From assembly GCA_941918925.1 (NCBI GenBank), contig OW799233.1, forward strand, positions 29,146,421-29,210,420: a stretch of DNA of 64,000 nucleotides, written 5' to 3'. A program made the position numbers and the translations under genes. Positions 1 to 11,599 of the stretch are shown piece by piece. Source of the stretch: Phyto melanocephala (Eukaryota; Arthropoda; Insecta; Diptera; Rhinophoridae). Position 1 is the first letter of the stretch. Every line of letters begins with the position of its first letter. Under the pieces are notes generated by a model that saw only the letters and a list, made by a program, of their open reading frames with translations, was not told the DNA's origin and made no database searches.

Positions 1-37
1 GATAATAATATAAAAATATGTATCACTTTCTTTGTAG

Positions 38-378
38 AGGGTGGCTTAATTGTAAGAGCCAATTCTAGAAAGTCTGTGAATGCCTTCTTAGTTCATTGAA
101 TGGGAACCACTGCTGGTTTTTGCGATAGTGTGGCAAAATAGCAGTCAACCTCTTCTCATCATCATGCCCAACAATTGATCATCAACATTGTCATTGAAAA
201 TTTGGACTATCAGATAGAGGAGTGGCGCCAAGGATGGGGGGGCCATTTGGCCGATATTTTGTTAAATGCATAATTGAACCATACAAATATTATCATTATA
301 AAAAGAAATGATAATAATTTCTTAAATAATTTGTGTTTTATTTAAAAACAACATCAGCCTTTAAAATTTAACCACCCT
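38..378 (+). mobile_element. Nested AGGGTGG MITE with transposase tail remnant
   Basis: Bounded by AGGGTGG...TTAAT and ATTTAACCACCCT inverted repeats. Around 190-270 the plus strand reads as ...GWGGHLADILLNA then stop, which resembles the C-terminal GGH(L)xDIIFH ending of the Tc1/mariner-type transposases elsewhere in this window. It is therefore an internally deleted DNA transposon. The same MITE sits at the same place in the other family-A copies, so it inserted before family A spread. Confidence 0.6.
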
Positions 379-399
379 TTATAACTTCGATATGCTACT

Positions 400-1170
400 A
401 AAATGCTTTTGTCAATGTAGTCTTTCAATGAAAGTGGGCGTTAAAGTAGGCGTGTCAATAAAGTTTCTGCTAATAAATACAACTTAGACATTTCAATATA
501 CACCTTTATTTTCCCAAAAACTTTGTCAATAGGGAAATTACATGAATTTAAGATAAACCGTTATATGGGAGGTAGGCGTTAAAGTGGGCGTGTCAGCTAA
601 ACTTTTTGGCACAACAATTACATTGATTAGAAGGATATACGTAGCAAATTTGATCATCATACCTCTAATTTTAACGGTTTTATGAGCTTTTAAATTTCAT
701 TAACGGTAGATAACGTGAAAAGTGGGCGTTATAGTAGGCGTGTCAAAGTTATTTTTGCGAATGAGTACAACTTAGGTGTTTCAATATAGCCCTTTATTAT
801 TCCAAAATCTATATTAATAGAGAAATTATATGAATTTTTGTAAAACGTTATATGGCAGGTGGGCGTAAAAGTGGGCGTGGCACCTTAATTTTCTGGCACA
901 GTAATGATATTGCCCAGGGGGATATACGTAGCAAATTTTATCATCATACCTCTAATTTTGGCGGTTTTATGAGCTTTTAAATTTCATTAAGGTTAGATAA
1001 CGTGAAAAGTGGGCGTTATAGTAGGCGTGTCAAAGTTATTTTTTCGAATGAATACAACTTAGATGTTTCAATATAGCCTTTTATTATTCCAAAATCTTTA
1101 TTAGTAGAGAAATTATATGAATTTTAGGTAAAACGTTGTATGGGAGGTGGGCGTAAAAGTAGGCGTGGCA
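400..1170 (+). repeat. 288-bp tandem array of GGGCGT box pairs
   Basis: GGGCGTTAWAGTAGGCGTGTC boxes begin at about 436, 724 and 1012, a period of 288 bp. A second related box (GGCGTWAAAGTGGGCGTG) lies about 138 bp after each, so the unit is an alternating dimer of roughly 138 and 150 bp. Between boxes lie conserved segments such as TTTTATGAGCTTTTAAATTT. Confidence 0.75.
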
Positions 1171-1791
1171 CATTCATTTTCCGTTACAAAAAAGCGTCTC
1201 ACCAAAAACCAAAGTGTGCAAAATTTCAGAGTCGTACATCAAATTTTGTTGCTTTTATGACGTTTTTGTTTTTAAATATACCGAAAAATACACTGTGCGG
1301 TATAAATTTTCGTACATTTTGATCGATAACTCCCCTCCTAATACATAGATTTAAATGATTTTCTGGGGACAATATTGTTTTTACTCAGGAAATATATATT
1401 CGAAGTTTCATGAGTCTACGTTAATGCATTTGGACACAATTCCGTTTTATTCGATGTTTGAAGGACACGGTTTTTTCGACCTAGTCTTGATTTTCGAGCT
1501 ATAACTCTCTTCCTAATATTCCGATTTAGCCCATTTTCAATACCAAACAAACCTTGTCTATAAGAAAGATTCTGGCAAAATTTGAGCCCCCTAGCTTTTT
1601 CGGTGCGACCTCTATCGTGCTTTCAACAGACGGACAGACGGACAGACGGACGGACATAGCTAGATCGTCATCAAATCAAACCCTGATTCAGAATATATAT
1701 ACTTTATTGGGTCTAAAATGGATATTTCGATGTGTTACAAACGGAATGACAAAATGAATATACCCCCACCATTTTTTTGGTGGCGGGTATA

Positions 1792-2590
1792 AAAACATTG
1801 AAAATTTTATTTTAAATTTAATTTTATGGCAGATCTTTTATGTTCTTACGTAAAATGCATGCATGTAATAAAAGACAATCTATTTTTTTCTTCTTTTTTT
1901 TTAAGAAATTTTTTGTGCTCAATTTTGCTATTTTTTTCTGTTTTTTTTCTCAATTTCAGTTTTGTTTTTCTTGCTTCAAAGATATCTTTATTACTATTTC
2001 GTATTATGTATTTCGCAAAGGAAAAAAAAGAATAAAACGACTTATGTTATTACTTTGTTAGTTATGGATTTGTAGCATGTTTTTGATGTAATAATTACAA
2101 AAAGGAAAAAATAAATAAATATGATTTACTTTCGGTTAATTGTAAATCCACTTAAAGGATGCTTCTTGGAATATTGCAATATTAAGCACATTTTATTTAT
2201 TTACGTATGATGTATGTGCCAGCATACAAAACGAATAAAGCTAAATTGAAATATAATACATGGAGTAGAATAAATACTAATTTCCTATTTATTCAATAAA
2301 AAAAATTATTTCAAATGATTTTGTTTGTATACGAAAATACTTATTGGTTGCCGGTTAAGCACTAATCGAAAAAAGAACATGTTCATTTTATTAATTAAAC
2401 AGATGTTATTAGCCGTGAGGAATTTTAATCGTACGAAACAAGTAAGCGTATGAGCATTATTAAATAATTATATCAAGTATTATAATTATATAAGGGAAGT
2501 CCAAATTTAAGGATTTCAATTTTGTAAATTTAATATAAAAATATTTTTGATGTTAAAAATATTTTAATTTCAACTTGTTATACAGTTTTA
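1792..2590. other. AT-rich stretch without gene
   Basis: T-rich runs around 1880-1970 and general AT-rich sequence. Overlapping short open frames here are low-complexity (Phe-rich) and not credible proteins. Confidence 0.6.
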
Positions 2591-3060
2591 GTCTTTAATT
2601 TAAAAATTATGTCGTGAGGCTCACAATTTTTTACCATTATTGTCAATCTCGTTTTCAATAAACTGTAGTCAATGGTTAATGTCTGCTCGAAAATGTTGTT
2701 TTGTAACAGTTGTGAGCTGACTGCTGCTCACTTAAGATTTTAAAAGACAACACAAAAGAAAAATTCAAAAGGTGTTAAGTCGCACGATACTGGTGTATAG
2801 TTCACTTGCCCTCTTCGAGAAATAATCCGATTTTCGAAGAAACCACATTTTCTTTACGTCTGAATCATCAAGTTTCCTCCACAAAAAGCTTCGTGTTGTC
2901 TGTCTGCAGTAGCAGGAAAATTAGATTTATACTTCATATATGGACACCCTTTAAAATATAACCTTCCAGCAAACAAAAAAAAAAATCTTAAACGAATTGA
3001 TTTTACAGGTATTAAACCAGTGACGAAATAATTTACTTTCACTGAAAATGGTTATGACTT
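2590..3060 (-). pseudogene. Degenerate Tc1/mariner-type transposon relic
   Basis: The segment around 2760-2890 aligns by eye with the better preserved relic at 9.5-10.5 kb: 'GGTGTTAAGTCGCACGAT' here against 'GGCGTTAAATCGCACGAT' there, which in that copy encodes the ...PPRSCDLTPLDY region on the minus strand. It also shares long segments with 16690-17050, so both derive from one element. Stops and indels throughout; no functional product. Confidence 0.5.
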
Positions 3061-3099
3061 TAACATTAACGTGTCATTGTAGACTGCGTTTTTCTATGA

Positions 3100-5900
3100 A
3101 TATGTCAATGAACTGTACTACATTCAAATAAGTGCTTAGAACTCATGCATATATAGTGAAAAGTAACCGTAAACATGTGTTAACATCAGCTTAAGAAATT
3201 GAATAAATAAAGAGGTTTGTTTAAAAAGATTGTAAAAAATATTTTGTATGATTTTGCAGTTATTTTGAAGTAATACATCTACGGCAAATTAATTCACATT
3301 TAGGAAGCCGCTTAGAATAAATGCTTTCTCACTACTGATTTAGAAGTCTTATTTCCTAAAAAGTGGAAAATGTTACTTCTTTGTTGCTAAAAATTACTTA
3401 AATTTAAAGAGTTGTCTCCATTATTTAAAATAGTTTTACATTTTTCGATAGAGACTTATTAGTACTAAATCTGATAAAAATAATGAAAAACACGTTTTGA
3501 ATTATTTTTTTGTAAATTTAAATTAAAAACGTGTTTTAACAAGTTGACTAACAATTGTATTGTATTTTCTTAGTAGTCTCTTTTCTAGTTATATTTTACG
3601 AAGTTTTTGAATTCCAGGATTTTAATATTGCCAAGCCTGAATTATGAAACAAAGTTATTTAAAAATTTTATTTTTTGAATCGAAAACATCACCCAGATAG
3701 TCATTCAAACGATATGATACATGGGTCTTTAAAATCTTAAAATAATTTTGTTAAAACCAAACAACTTTTATACTATGTTCACTACACGCAACTTAATTGT
3801 CAATTTAAAATATTTTCGCAATTAAAGGCCTTATTGAGCTCAATTTACCATACTAAAAATAATTTTTAAATTGAGCAATATATACTTAACTGTTTCACTT
3901 ATTGTCTAAAACTCGAAATACAACTCTTGAGAAGTATGTTCAGTGAGAAGAAAATTCTATAGGTGGCATTTCTAATGTCAAATAAATAAATATACAAAAA
4001 ACAAAAATTAAGAAAATGGAAAATGTTTGATGAACATTTTAAAAAAATGTTTAAATAAATTTAAATACATACATATAAGTATATACATATATAAATATAA
4101 TTGTAAATATTTTATCAGCAGTAAAAAAAAAACAAAAAAGAGAAGGCATTATTTGATTTGGTATAAAGACATCGTATTTTTACAGCTATCAAATGCTAAT
4201 GGAGTAAGACAAATTGAGTATGTGTGAACAACTTTTTTAATTGCTCAACCATTACTAAATTTAAACAATTATATATGTGTCTGAACAGGGTATTAATTCA
4301 AAAGTGTTGGTTGATCAGCCAGTGATAAGATAAATTTTTGTAATTTTTTTTTATTTACTGTCGAACTTTTAATGTTAAAGTATAAAAATATTCAAATTTT
4401 TAATATAGCTTGAGTTCAATTTTTAAACATTCTTACTCGTTGTGGTTAGATAATATCAAAGAAACGAAATTAACTTAAAAACCAGGGAGTTTAATATATG
4501 ATATTTGCAATCAACACATAATCACCGATCAAAAAGTGCTGATGATGAAACCGTAGCTGGTTTCGAAAATGCATTCCACTTGGATAGTGTCGGTAAAACA
4601 TAATATTTCAGATTATTCTTTCACTTTCATATTATTAAAAAAATTTTTGGAAAAAAAATATTGAACCTGTTTAAAAATTAGAATATTAGTAAAAGCTAAA
4701 ATAATTAAACATATTTTTTATTTTTCAGACAAAAATCCTTTCCAAATTTCATTCACTCTGTCAACTTGGTACAATGTTTCTCGTACAACTTGATTTGATT
4801 CATTTACTGCAAACAACTATTCCCTATGGCAAATGTCCTTAATAATCTATTTAACTAATTAATAGCATTGAATTAAAAATTCATTGCACTTAATGACCAA
4901 ACTTTTTTAATTTGCCACACCAATAATCTTATAGACAATCTTACCCTAATGGCTGCAGCGAAATAAATTATTTTGCGGCAGACTACTTTATTACTTGAAC
5001 TAACAATTGCAATCAAACAATCTTTTGATCTATTAGATTATGTAAATTATTTTTAGCAAAATATACGCAGACATTTAATGCACATCCATGCACAACTGTA
5101 GACATGCAATCTTATCAAACACATAGCAACACCCACCAATATTATGTGTAAATATTTGTGACACAATACACACAATCATCATTTATGTCACTACAAATTT
5201 TAAATGTTTGCAGTTGCTAGAATAAAGACCAGATAAAAAGAAGACATAGTAAAATATTTCCGTTTTGTTTTGTTTTTTTTTCGTAAAATTGTTGCAGTCT
5301 TTCTTATTTCTTTATGTTTTCTTTTGTTAGAAGTTTTGCTCGTGGAAAGTATAAAAAAAGTCTTTCCGGTATAGAAAATAAATGTTTATGTTAAAATTTT
5401 TTTTTAATTTTGCTTGAAGTGGTATCAAGGAAAATGTACAGTGTATGTTAGGTTAAACAGCCAAATAATTTTATATAACTTCCACTAAGACTATGCGGAA
5501 TTAATTTTAAAAGTTTTGTAGATCCAAATAAGAATTACGAAATTGGTGCTTATATATAGAAAGGTATTGTTGAGAAGAATTACTGAACTTCTATCTAGAT
5601 GAATAAACCTACATAAATTCAATTACAATATGATTTTACATAAGCTTCTATATGTTTTTTTATTTAATTTTAGCAATATATAGATAAGTATCTTCTGTTT
5701 ATATTTTTCTTATATCTAAATAAACATCGGTAAACAGATTCGTTCAGAGGAACATACAAAATATCATTTGTACTCTTGAATTTAAGTCCAATTTGTATGT
5801 TTTCTGTCTTTTTTTTTTAATTATTGTATATCATTAAGATATTTGAATTTGTATTAATTATGTTCAATATTCCCATATCTGCATATCATTTTCTTTATAT
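3100..5900. other. AT-rich intergenic stretch, nothing assignable
   Basis: About 2.8 kb of AT-rich DNA with poly-A/T runs and TATA(CA) microsatellite-like pieces near 4070-4110. I see no coding exon, RNA gene or transposon end I would defend. Confidence 0.5.
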
Positions 5901-7090
5901 TTGTAACGAGTTATAAATAGCGAGTTTTTTGGTCGAAAGCGCCAAGTTTATGAAATTTATTCATTGGATTTTTAACTTTGCAAAGTTCAACCAGGCCAGA
6001 CACACATTTAAGTATTTAATAAAAGAATGCAAGTTGTTAGAAAAAAATCCCTTGTTGTTCAGAAGATCAGGTATCCCCTCTTGATGTCTTTTACCGACCC
6101 CTTTCCCTGCAACAAATTGCTCTTCAGTCAATTTGTTAATTGTACGTTGGTAATCCCTATAAACTGTTTTCTATAAAATTACAATCCTTGTAGTTCGATC
6201 CCCTTATAAGCATTTTTGAAAGATATATTTTAAAATTGTATAATAGATTAAACAAAAAAAAAAAATAAATATGTCAAACATGTGTCAGATTGGTATGCCG
6301 CGTACTATCAGGAAATGCCTCAAAGTCTAAAACGTATGATCTGACGAGAGACCCTAGTCGTATAACGGGAATCAGCAAGCCCTATGTTCTGAACTTAATT
6401 TTGATAAGGTTTCTTTGGAACACCTAAGCTAGTAAACGTATCTGTTGGTGGTTCAATAATTGATGTTCAATCATGCATTGAACTTTGGGCTACCATTAAT
6501 GTTTCTGGATGCTGTTGCTGGTTGGAAATATAGACCAGTGGTTTAATGATTGATGCTCCCATAGGCAGTGGAAATGCGGTCTTCGGGCAAATATTTTCTT
6601 AAAAAATTTTTATTTGGTGATTTATTTTGGTATTAACGGACATAAATTTTAGATTCAGCTGATCAACGTCATTGGCTTCGTAACGAAAAATCAAATAAGA
6701 CTTCAAACAGTACCGAGCTCTCTAACGGGATACATACACATAGGAGACGACAATTATGTATATTGAACTGATAGTAGGGTGAGGTGTTAAAATTACACAT
6801 AAGAGCTTGTGGTGCGTACTTTAAATCTTTTCTCTGTGTTAATACCACCGTCAGGTCACTACACTTGATATCGATGCTGACGTTATTTAAATCATATTTA
6901 AAACTTTTGCTGGCCTAGAGGTGTAGGCTGACAACAGTAATAATAAAAGTTGTTCTACCGGCTAGCTTAACCAAGTGGAAGGTTTGTATGATAAATAAAT
7001 CCTTATTGCTGACATTAAAACTAGTTTCCTGAAAATTATTAATTTTTGTTGAAAATGACATCGAGAAATTTTCTAAGTTACTGTACAACA
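5900..7090. other. Less AT-rich block, possible ancient retroelement relic
   Basis: From about 6280 to 6990 base composition is visibly less AT-rich than the surroundings. Two similar segments, GGTTCAATAATTGATG near 6451 and GGTTTAATGATTGATG near 6540, look like a short duplication. No reading frame longer than a few dozen codons survives on either strand. It may be a dead retrotransposon body or an old host exon; I cannot decide. Confidence 0.3.
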
Positions 7091-7119
7091 TATAGAATAA
7101 CTGTTATGTTAAACTCTCA

Positions 7120-7465
7120 CCCAAGGCATATCCATAAGGTATATGCAACGGCGAATTGATACAACAAAGTAATTTTTCAAGTTATGTTTTATATCAAGGC
7201 AAATTTGTATATCAGGGATGGAAAGGTTGTTTTTACATATTAAATATAATAAAATTTCATTAAAAAAAGGATATAGATTTTTTAAACACATTATTATCGA
7301 CGCAAAAGCAACAAATATACATAAATTTAGCACATTTATTATCAAAAAAGTACAATCAAGTTAATTGTTTAACACCGAAACCAAAATCACATTTCCTATC
7401 CCTGCAATGATAAATGAAATCAAGGCAAATTCAAAAAATTTTAACAACTTTGACCTGTATGAATT
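7120..7465 (-). mobile_element. CAAGGCGAATT MITE, copy 1
   Basis: Near-complete inverted match to 30055-30397. One end reads CAAGGCATATCC, the other (reverse complement) CAAGGCGAATTCATACAGG; the internal CGAATTGATAC near 7150 extends the terminal similarity. The two copies share 'GTGCTAAATTTATGTATATT' and 'GATAGGAAATGTGATTTTGG'. No coding capacity; the short minus-strand frame covering it is incidental. Confidence 0.55.
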
Positions 7466-7542
7466 CGCCTTGCGCTCACCTATCAATACCATATTGTTAT
7501 AGATATAGTTTGATTTACATTTTTATGGATTAAACATTTTTC

Positions 7543-7568
7543 TTGGTTGGTTGGTTGGTTGGTTGGTT
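7543..7568 (+). repeat. (TTGG)n microsatellite
   Basis: A perfect TTGG tetranucleotide repeat of about six and a half units. Confidence 0.9.
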
Positions 7569-7569
7569 A

Positions 7570-9535
7570 ACAGTAACATGTAAGGTAATACATAACCAAA
7601 GTGTTATATTTTGTGCTGCATATTTTAGGGAGTAATTATTTTCTCAACATATTAGTTAACATTAACATCTCACCACTTTATTTAATGTAACGGCTATGCT
7701 AGCAGTAACAGAATAACAACAGAGCTCGTTAAGTGTATATGAATTTGAGTTTTATAATAAAGCTGTTTAACAATACGCTAAATAACAAATGAAGCACTGT
7801 GTAAGTTAAATTTATTGCGCTTAGTTTTAATAAAAATGTTGTAACTTCTATAAAGAACATTTTAAGTGTTATTATTTGAAATAAATCAAAGTTAATAAAA
7901 GCTATAAAGGTAAAACAAAAAAAACAAATTTAAATTTTTTTTGCTGTATTAACAAATTCTGTCCATTTATTGCTAGTCACTGTTACAAAATTAAAAAGAA
8001 TAATAATGACAAGCAACTAATGGAAATTGCTAACAATTTTCTTGGCACACAAAGTTTTTCTTTCACACATTTTCTTTTCTTTTTCTTTCGCTCTTTTATA
8101 TATGCATGCCATTTTGTAGACTTTTTTGCTGTAGTGTAAAACGTCTTGGTAAAGGTGTTACTATTAAGTAAAAGTTTCGTTGCCTGTAACAATAGTTTGT
8201 TGTCCAACAATACAAGCAGGTAACTTCAACTTAGTTAACAAATGGCTTTATTTATTTATTTCTGCAAAGAGCTTTACACAACATCAGAAACTACTACTCT
8301 ACAACTATATACTTATGTACTTGGTGAATACGATAGACCAAATCGGAAGAAAGAATTATAGTAAAACATTCAGCACAACTTAAGAATTATGGGGAAAATT
8401 GTTAAGAACCAACAAAAACAAAATTGTATTGTTAAGCAATACAAGCTAAAAGTGAGGGAGGAAAGGATAACGGACAAATAAAACCAAAGAAGTATTTATT
8501 GTTGCATCAAGAAAATCAAAAATGTCTATTAGGCTGTACTGAGAATTCTTAAACATTGATGCCAGAACAGAAAACCCATTAAGTAGAAATTAGTTTCTAA
8601 ACAAAGTTTTGGAAAAAAAGAAAAAGCAAAAGCATAAGAAAAAAATGTGAAAGGATGGAAAAAAAAGAAGTTTGCATACAAATTAATTAAATTAACATGA
8701 TAAAATACAACACCTTGAATTATGTAAATTATAAAACACTCCATTTTAATACCTTTCTACTTATATTGTTGTTATTTTTTCTCTTCTTCTTGCACTTCTT
8801 CTGTTGAGCGCTATTTCCATTTGCATAATTTATCAATGAAAGCAACGAGGTGCTTGCTCACTAGCTTTATTTTCCTGAGCAAGCTAATCAAGTGCTTTTA
8901 ATGGATTTAAAGTGTGTACGACTAATGCAATTTCTTTAACTATTTTTTCTTTTCTCCAACAAGTATTGCCATCAGCATTACTACTATGTGGTGTTGTTAC
9001 CAGCCAGGAACAGTGAGCATTTGATGGCAAGAAAAGAAACACAAAACAAAGTAATTAGTCATAAAAATACAATATATTATGATACACTAACCGTTTTTAT
9101 ACATACCTACATATTTATTTATGTATTTTTGTTGTTGTTTTGTTTTAAGAGTTTTACATAATTTTTTCTTGTTATAAAAGAGGTGAGTAATGTTGAGTGA
9201 TCAGGATGTATGTAACAGATTCATTTGTTTTCAATTAAATTTTAATATTTTAAATTCCTGTACAGTAATGAAGCACTCCTTTGTTGGTTAAATTCCGAAA
9301 TCGATAAGCAGAATAATTGAATTGGGAACTGTAATCGCCCATAAGCCAATGGGTATTCCGATCAGTATGATACTAACATTGACATTTCGTTCCAAAAAAA
9401 TTTACTTAAACTGTTGTGTCTTAGTAACAATTTTTGTATATAATTTTTTTAAACAATTTACTAGTTTTATGTTTGACATGAACTTTATATATATTTTATA
9501 AACAATCATAATTCCGTTTTTGTATATTGAAACTT
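7570..9535. other. AT-rich stretch without gene
   Basis: Generic AT-rich sequence. Several 60-75-codon open frames occur on both strands but have Lys/Phe/Ser-rich composition expected from random AT-rich DNA and no recognisable motif. Confidence 0.5.
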
Positions 9536-9538
9536 TAT

Positions 9539-10467
9539 ATAAAGCGTGATTTTTTAAGAGCTATAGGAAATTTGAAAAAAACCCATAAAATTCAGAAAAA
9601 TGCATGAAATCTTTATTTGAATCAATAATACGATCCATATAATTTAATGTTTTAAGATTATTTCATGCAAATGTTGACCGTGACTGCGCTTCAAATGGCC
9701 CATCCGCTTAGTCAAATTTTGGCATACTCTTTCCAACATCTCGACCGGTATCTCATGAATAAATGCTTCAAGGTTGTCTTCCAATGTCTCAATTGAAGCG
9801 GGCATATGTGTTTAGACATCAACTTTTATATAGCCCCACAACAAATAGTCTAAAGGCGTTAAATCGCACGATCTAGGCGGCAAATTGACTGGCTCTGAAC
9901 GTGAAATTAAATGTTCACCGAACTCGCCTCTCAATAAGTCTACTATTAGGCTTGTTTCGCCATCTTGTTGAAACCACATGTCATGCAAGTCAAGCTCTTG
10001 CATTTTCGGCAAAAAAAGTTGAATATCATCTCACGGTAGGGCTCTCCATTCACAGTAACGTTACGATTCGCATCAGCTTTCAAGAAGTACGGTCCAATGA
10101 TGCCACCAGCCTATAAACCGCAACAAACTGTGACTTTTTCTGGATGCATTGGTAGCTCTTGCTATGCTTCTGGCTGATCTTCACTCTATAATCGACAATT
10201 CTGCTTATCTACGTACCCATTGAGCCAAAAATGAGCTTCGTCGCTGAACACAATTTTTCGATAAGAAGCTCGCGATAAACTTTCTTAACAGAGCACGCAT
10301 TTTGATAATAAAATTTATTAATTTGCAAGCGTTGTTCGTTTGTAAGATGATTTATGGTTAAATTATAGACCAAACTGAAGATGTTTGACAGTGAAACAAA
10401 ACACGAAACGTGCGTCAGCTGTTTCAACCAGTGTTGCCCAAAAGATAATAGCTAAAAAATCACCCAC
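9539..10467 (-). pseudogene. Tc1/mariner-type transposon, decayed full-length copy
   Basis: Ends are inverted: GCGTGATTTTTTAAGAGCTATAG at the left and, as reverse complement, GGGTGATTTTTTAGCTATT at the right. On the minus strand the N-terminal part (10427-10209) contains a helix-turn-helix-like LTNEQRLQINKFYYQN...VKKVYREL. The catalytic part (10012-9812) contains MWFQQDGE and PPRSCDLTPLDYLLWGY, the second and third acidic motifs of a DDD transposase. Frameshifts separate these blocks, so it is inactive. It belongs to the same broad group as the 50.8-kb element. Confidence 0.65.
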
Positions 10468-10469
10468 AC

Positions 10470-10960
10470 ATATACATGTAAAGGGGATATCGAAGCAAAC
10501 GTTTTTCATAAAAGGGTATTTTTTCGACCCCGTTCGTTACCCAGAGATAACAAGGTTACCCCGATCTCACTGAGTCCTATGCCGTTCCAAGCGTTTGCTC
10601 TAGACTTTTGTGGCTTTACATTGCAGACGGATATCGAAACAGTATAAAACCAACCAGTTACAATTCAGCTTTATTGGTAACTAGTTATTTGCTGATTTTT
10701 TGTAATAACAAAAAAAAACAAACAAAAAAAGTATTTCTTAGACATGTGTCCGATTCGTTACTTAAGCACATTTTTTTCAACAACCTAGTTCATTCGATTT
10801 CCATACTCTATTTATATTGCATTGTGGTTCGTGAAACAAATTTACTAGATTATTGGCCAAAATGAAGTATGATAACCGAATGACCCAACTCTAGCATTTA
10901 TTCGGTCGCAAAATAACAATATTGCGGCAACTTTAAATACTATAGTTGATTCATATAAAA
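10470..10960. other. Unassigned stretch after mariner relic
   Basis: Moderately AT-rich. A somewhat GC-richer patch at about 10480-10620 has no recognised similarity to the other repeats in the window. An 85-codon open frame at 10608-10865 shows no motif. Confidence 0.35.
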
Positions 10961-11260
10961 ATTTCATTTACGCCATTTTGCAGTGACGGCCATCATAGAG
11001 ATTTAGTTTGTTTATAACAAGTTATATCTTGCTAGTCAAGCTCGTTCTATTGATAGCCATGTAGCTTCTCTCTGCTTTCCAGTAGCAGAAAAAATTTGAT
11101 TTTCGCTTGCAAATTATATGAAAAACACCAACGTTATCTTGATATTTAAATATTAGCCAGTTTAAAACCGATTTGTAAGATTTTCTCTGAAAAAAATTTC
11201 GAGACTACGGTTTATAATTGTGTGTCTTTTGTGTACAAAAACTATGAAGGAGCTTAAGAA
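10960..11260 (-). pseudogene. Very worn mariner-type relic
   Basis: The part around 11040-11140 (for example CTTTCCAGTAGCAGAAAAAATT) parallels the 2880-2925 segment (CTGCAGTAGCAGGAAAATTAG) of the relic at 2590-3060. Identity is low and no frame remains. Confidence 0.3.
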
Positions 11261-11469
11261 ATTTGTTATAACTAAATAAAAAATATATTTATTTTTTATA
11301 AAAAATTTTGCCCATAAATTTGCCGATTAGTTGCCGGTTCATTTAAAATTGTTTACAAATATGAAAGACATATTATATGTAATTGTAACAAACATGTCAA
11401 TAAATTATCCTATAACTAAAAAAAGTTTGCTTTAATTTAATTTATTAGACGATTGTAACGGCATCTAAT

Positions 11470-11580
11470 AGTGCTTTACTCTCGGATATTTCCAAAAGAT
11501 CAATACCACACAACAAGCTGTGTATCAAGTTTGGGCTTCTACATGTTGATTTCAACCAACATACAGACTTGCATGGCGAG
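11470..11580 (-). repeat. Fragment of DINE-like family B
   Basis: Matches the family-B segment seen at 14815-14905: GGATATTTCCAAAAGATCAATACC then TTGATTTCAACCAAC. Only about 110 bp is recognisable; neither terminus is present. Confidence 0.5.
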
Positions 11581-11599
11581 CTTTGTACTATTAATTTGT

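Larger units (their letters stand above)
1..1791 (+). mobile_element. DINE-1-like family A copy 1, cut by window edge
   Basis: Same family as 27487-29846, truncated at its 5' side by the window. In order it holds a nested AGGGTGG MITE (38-378), a 288-bp-period tandem array (about 400-1170), a divergent unique part, a GACGGACAGACGG block near 1630, and the terminal hairpin TACCCCCACCA/TGGTGGCGGGTA ending at 1791. These landmarks and their order match the Drosophila DINE-1/INE-1 (Helentron-type) architecture: subterminal inverted repeat, tandem core, terminal stem-loop. There is no intact protein; short open frames across it are incidental. Confidence 0.7.

Noticed and set aside
400..1170. CRISPR-like or satellite array
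   Set aside because: Units are 288 bp and embedded within a dispersed transposon; not spacer-repeat structure and not an independent satellite here.
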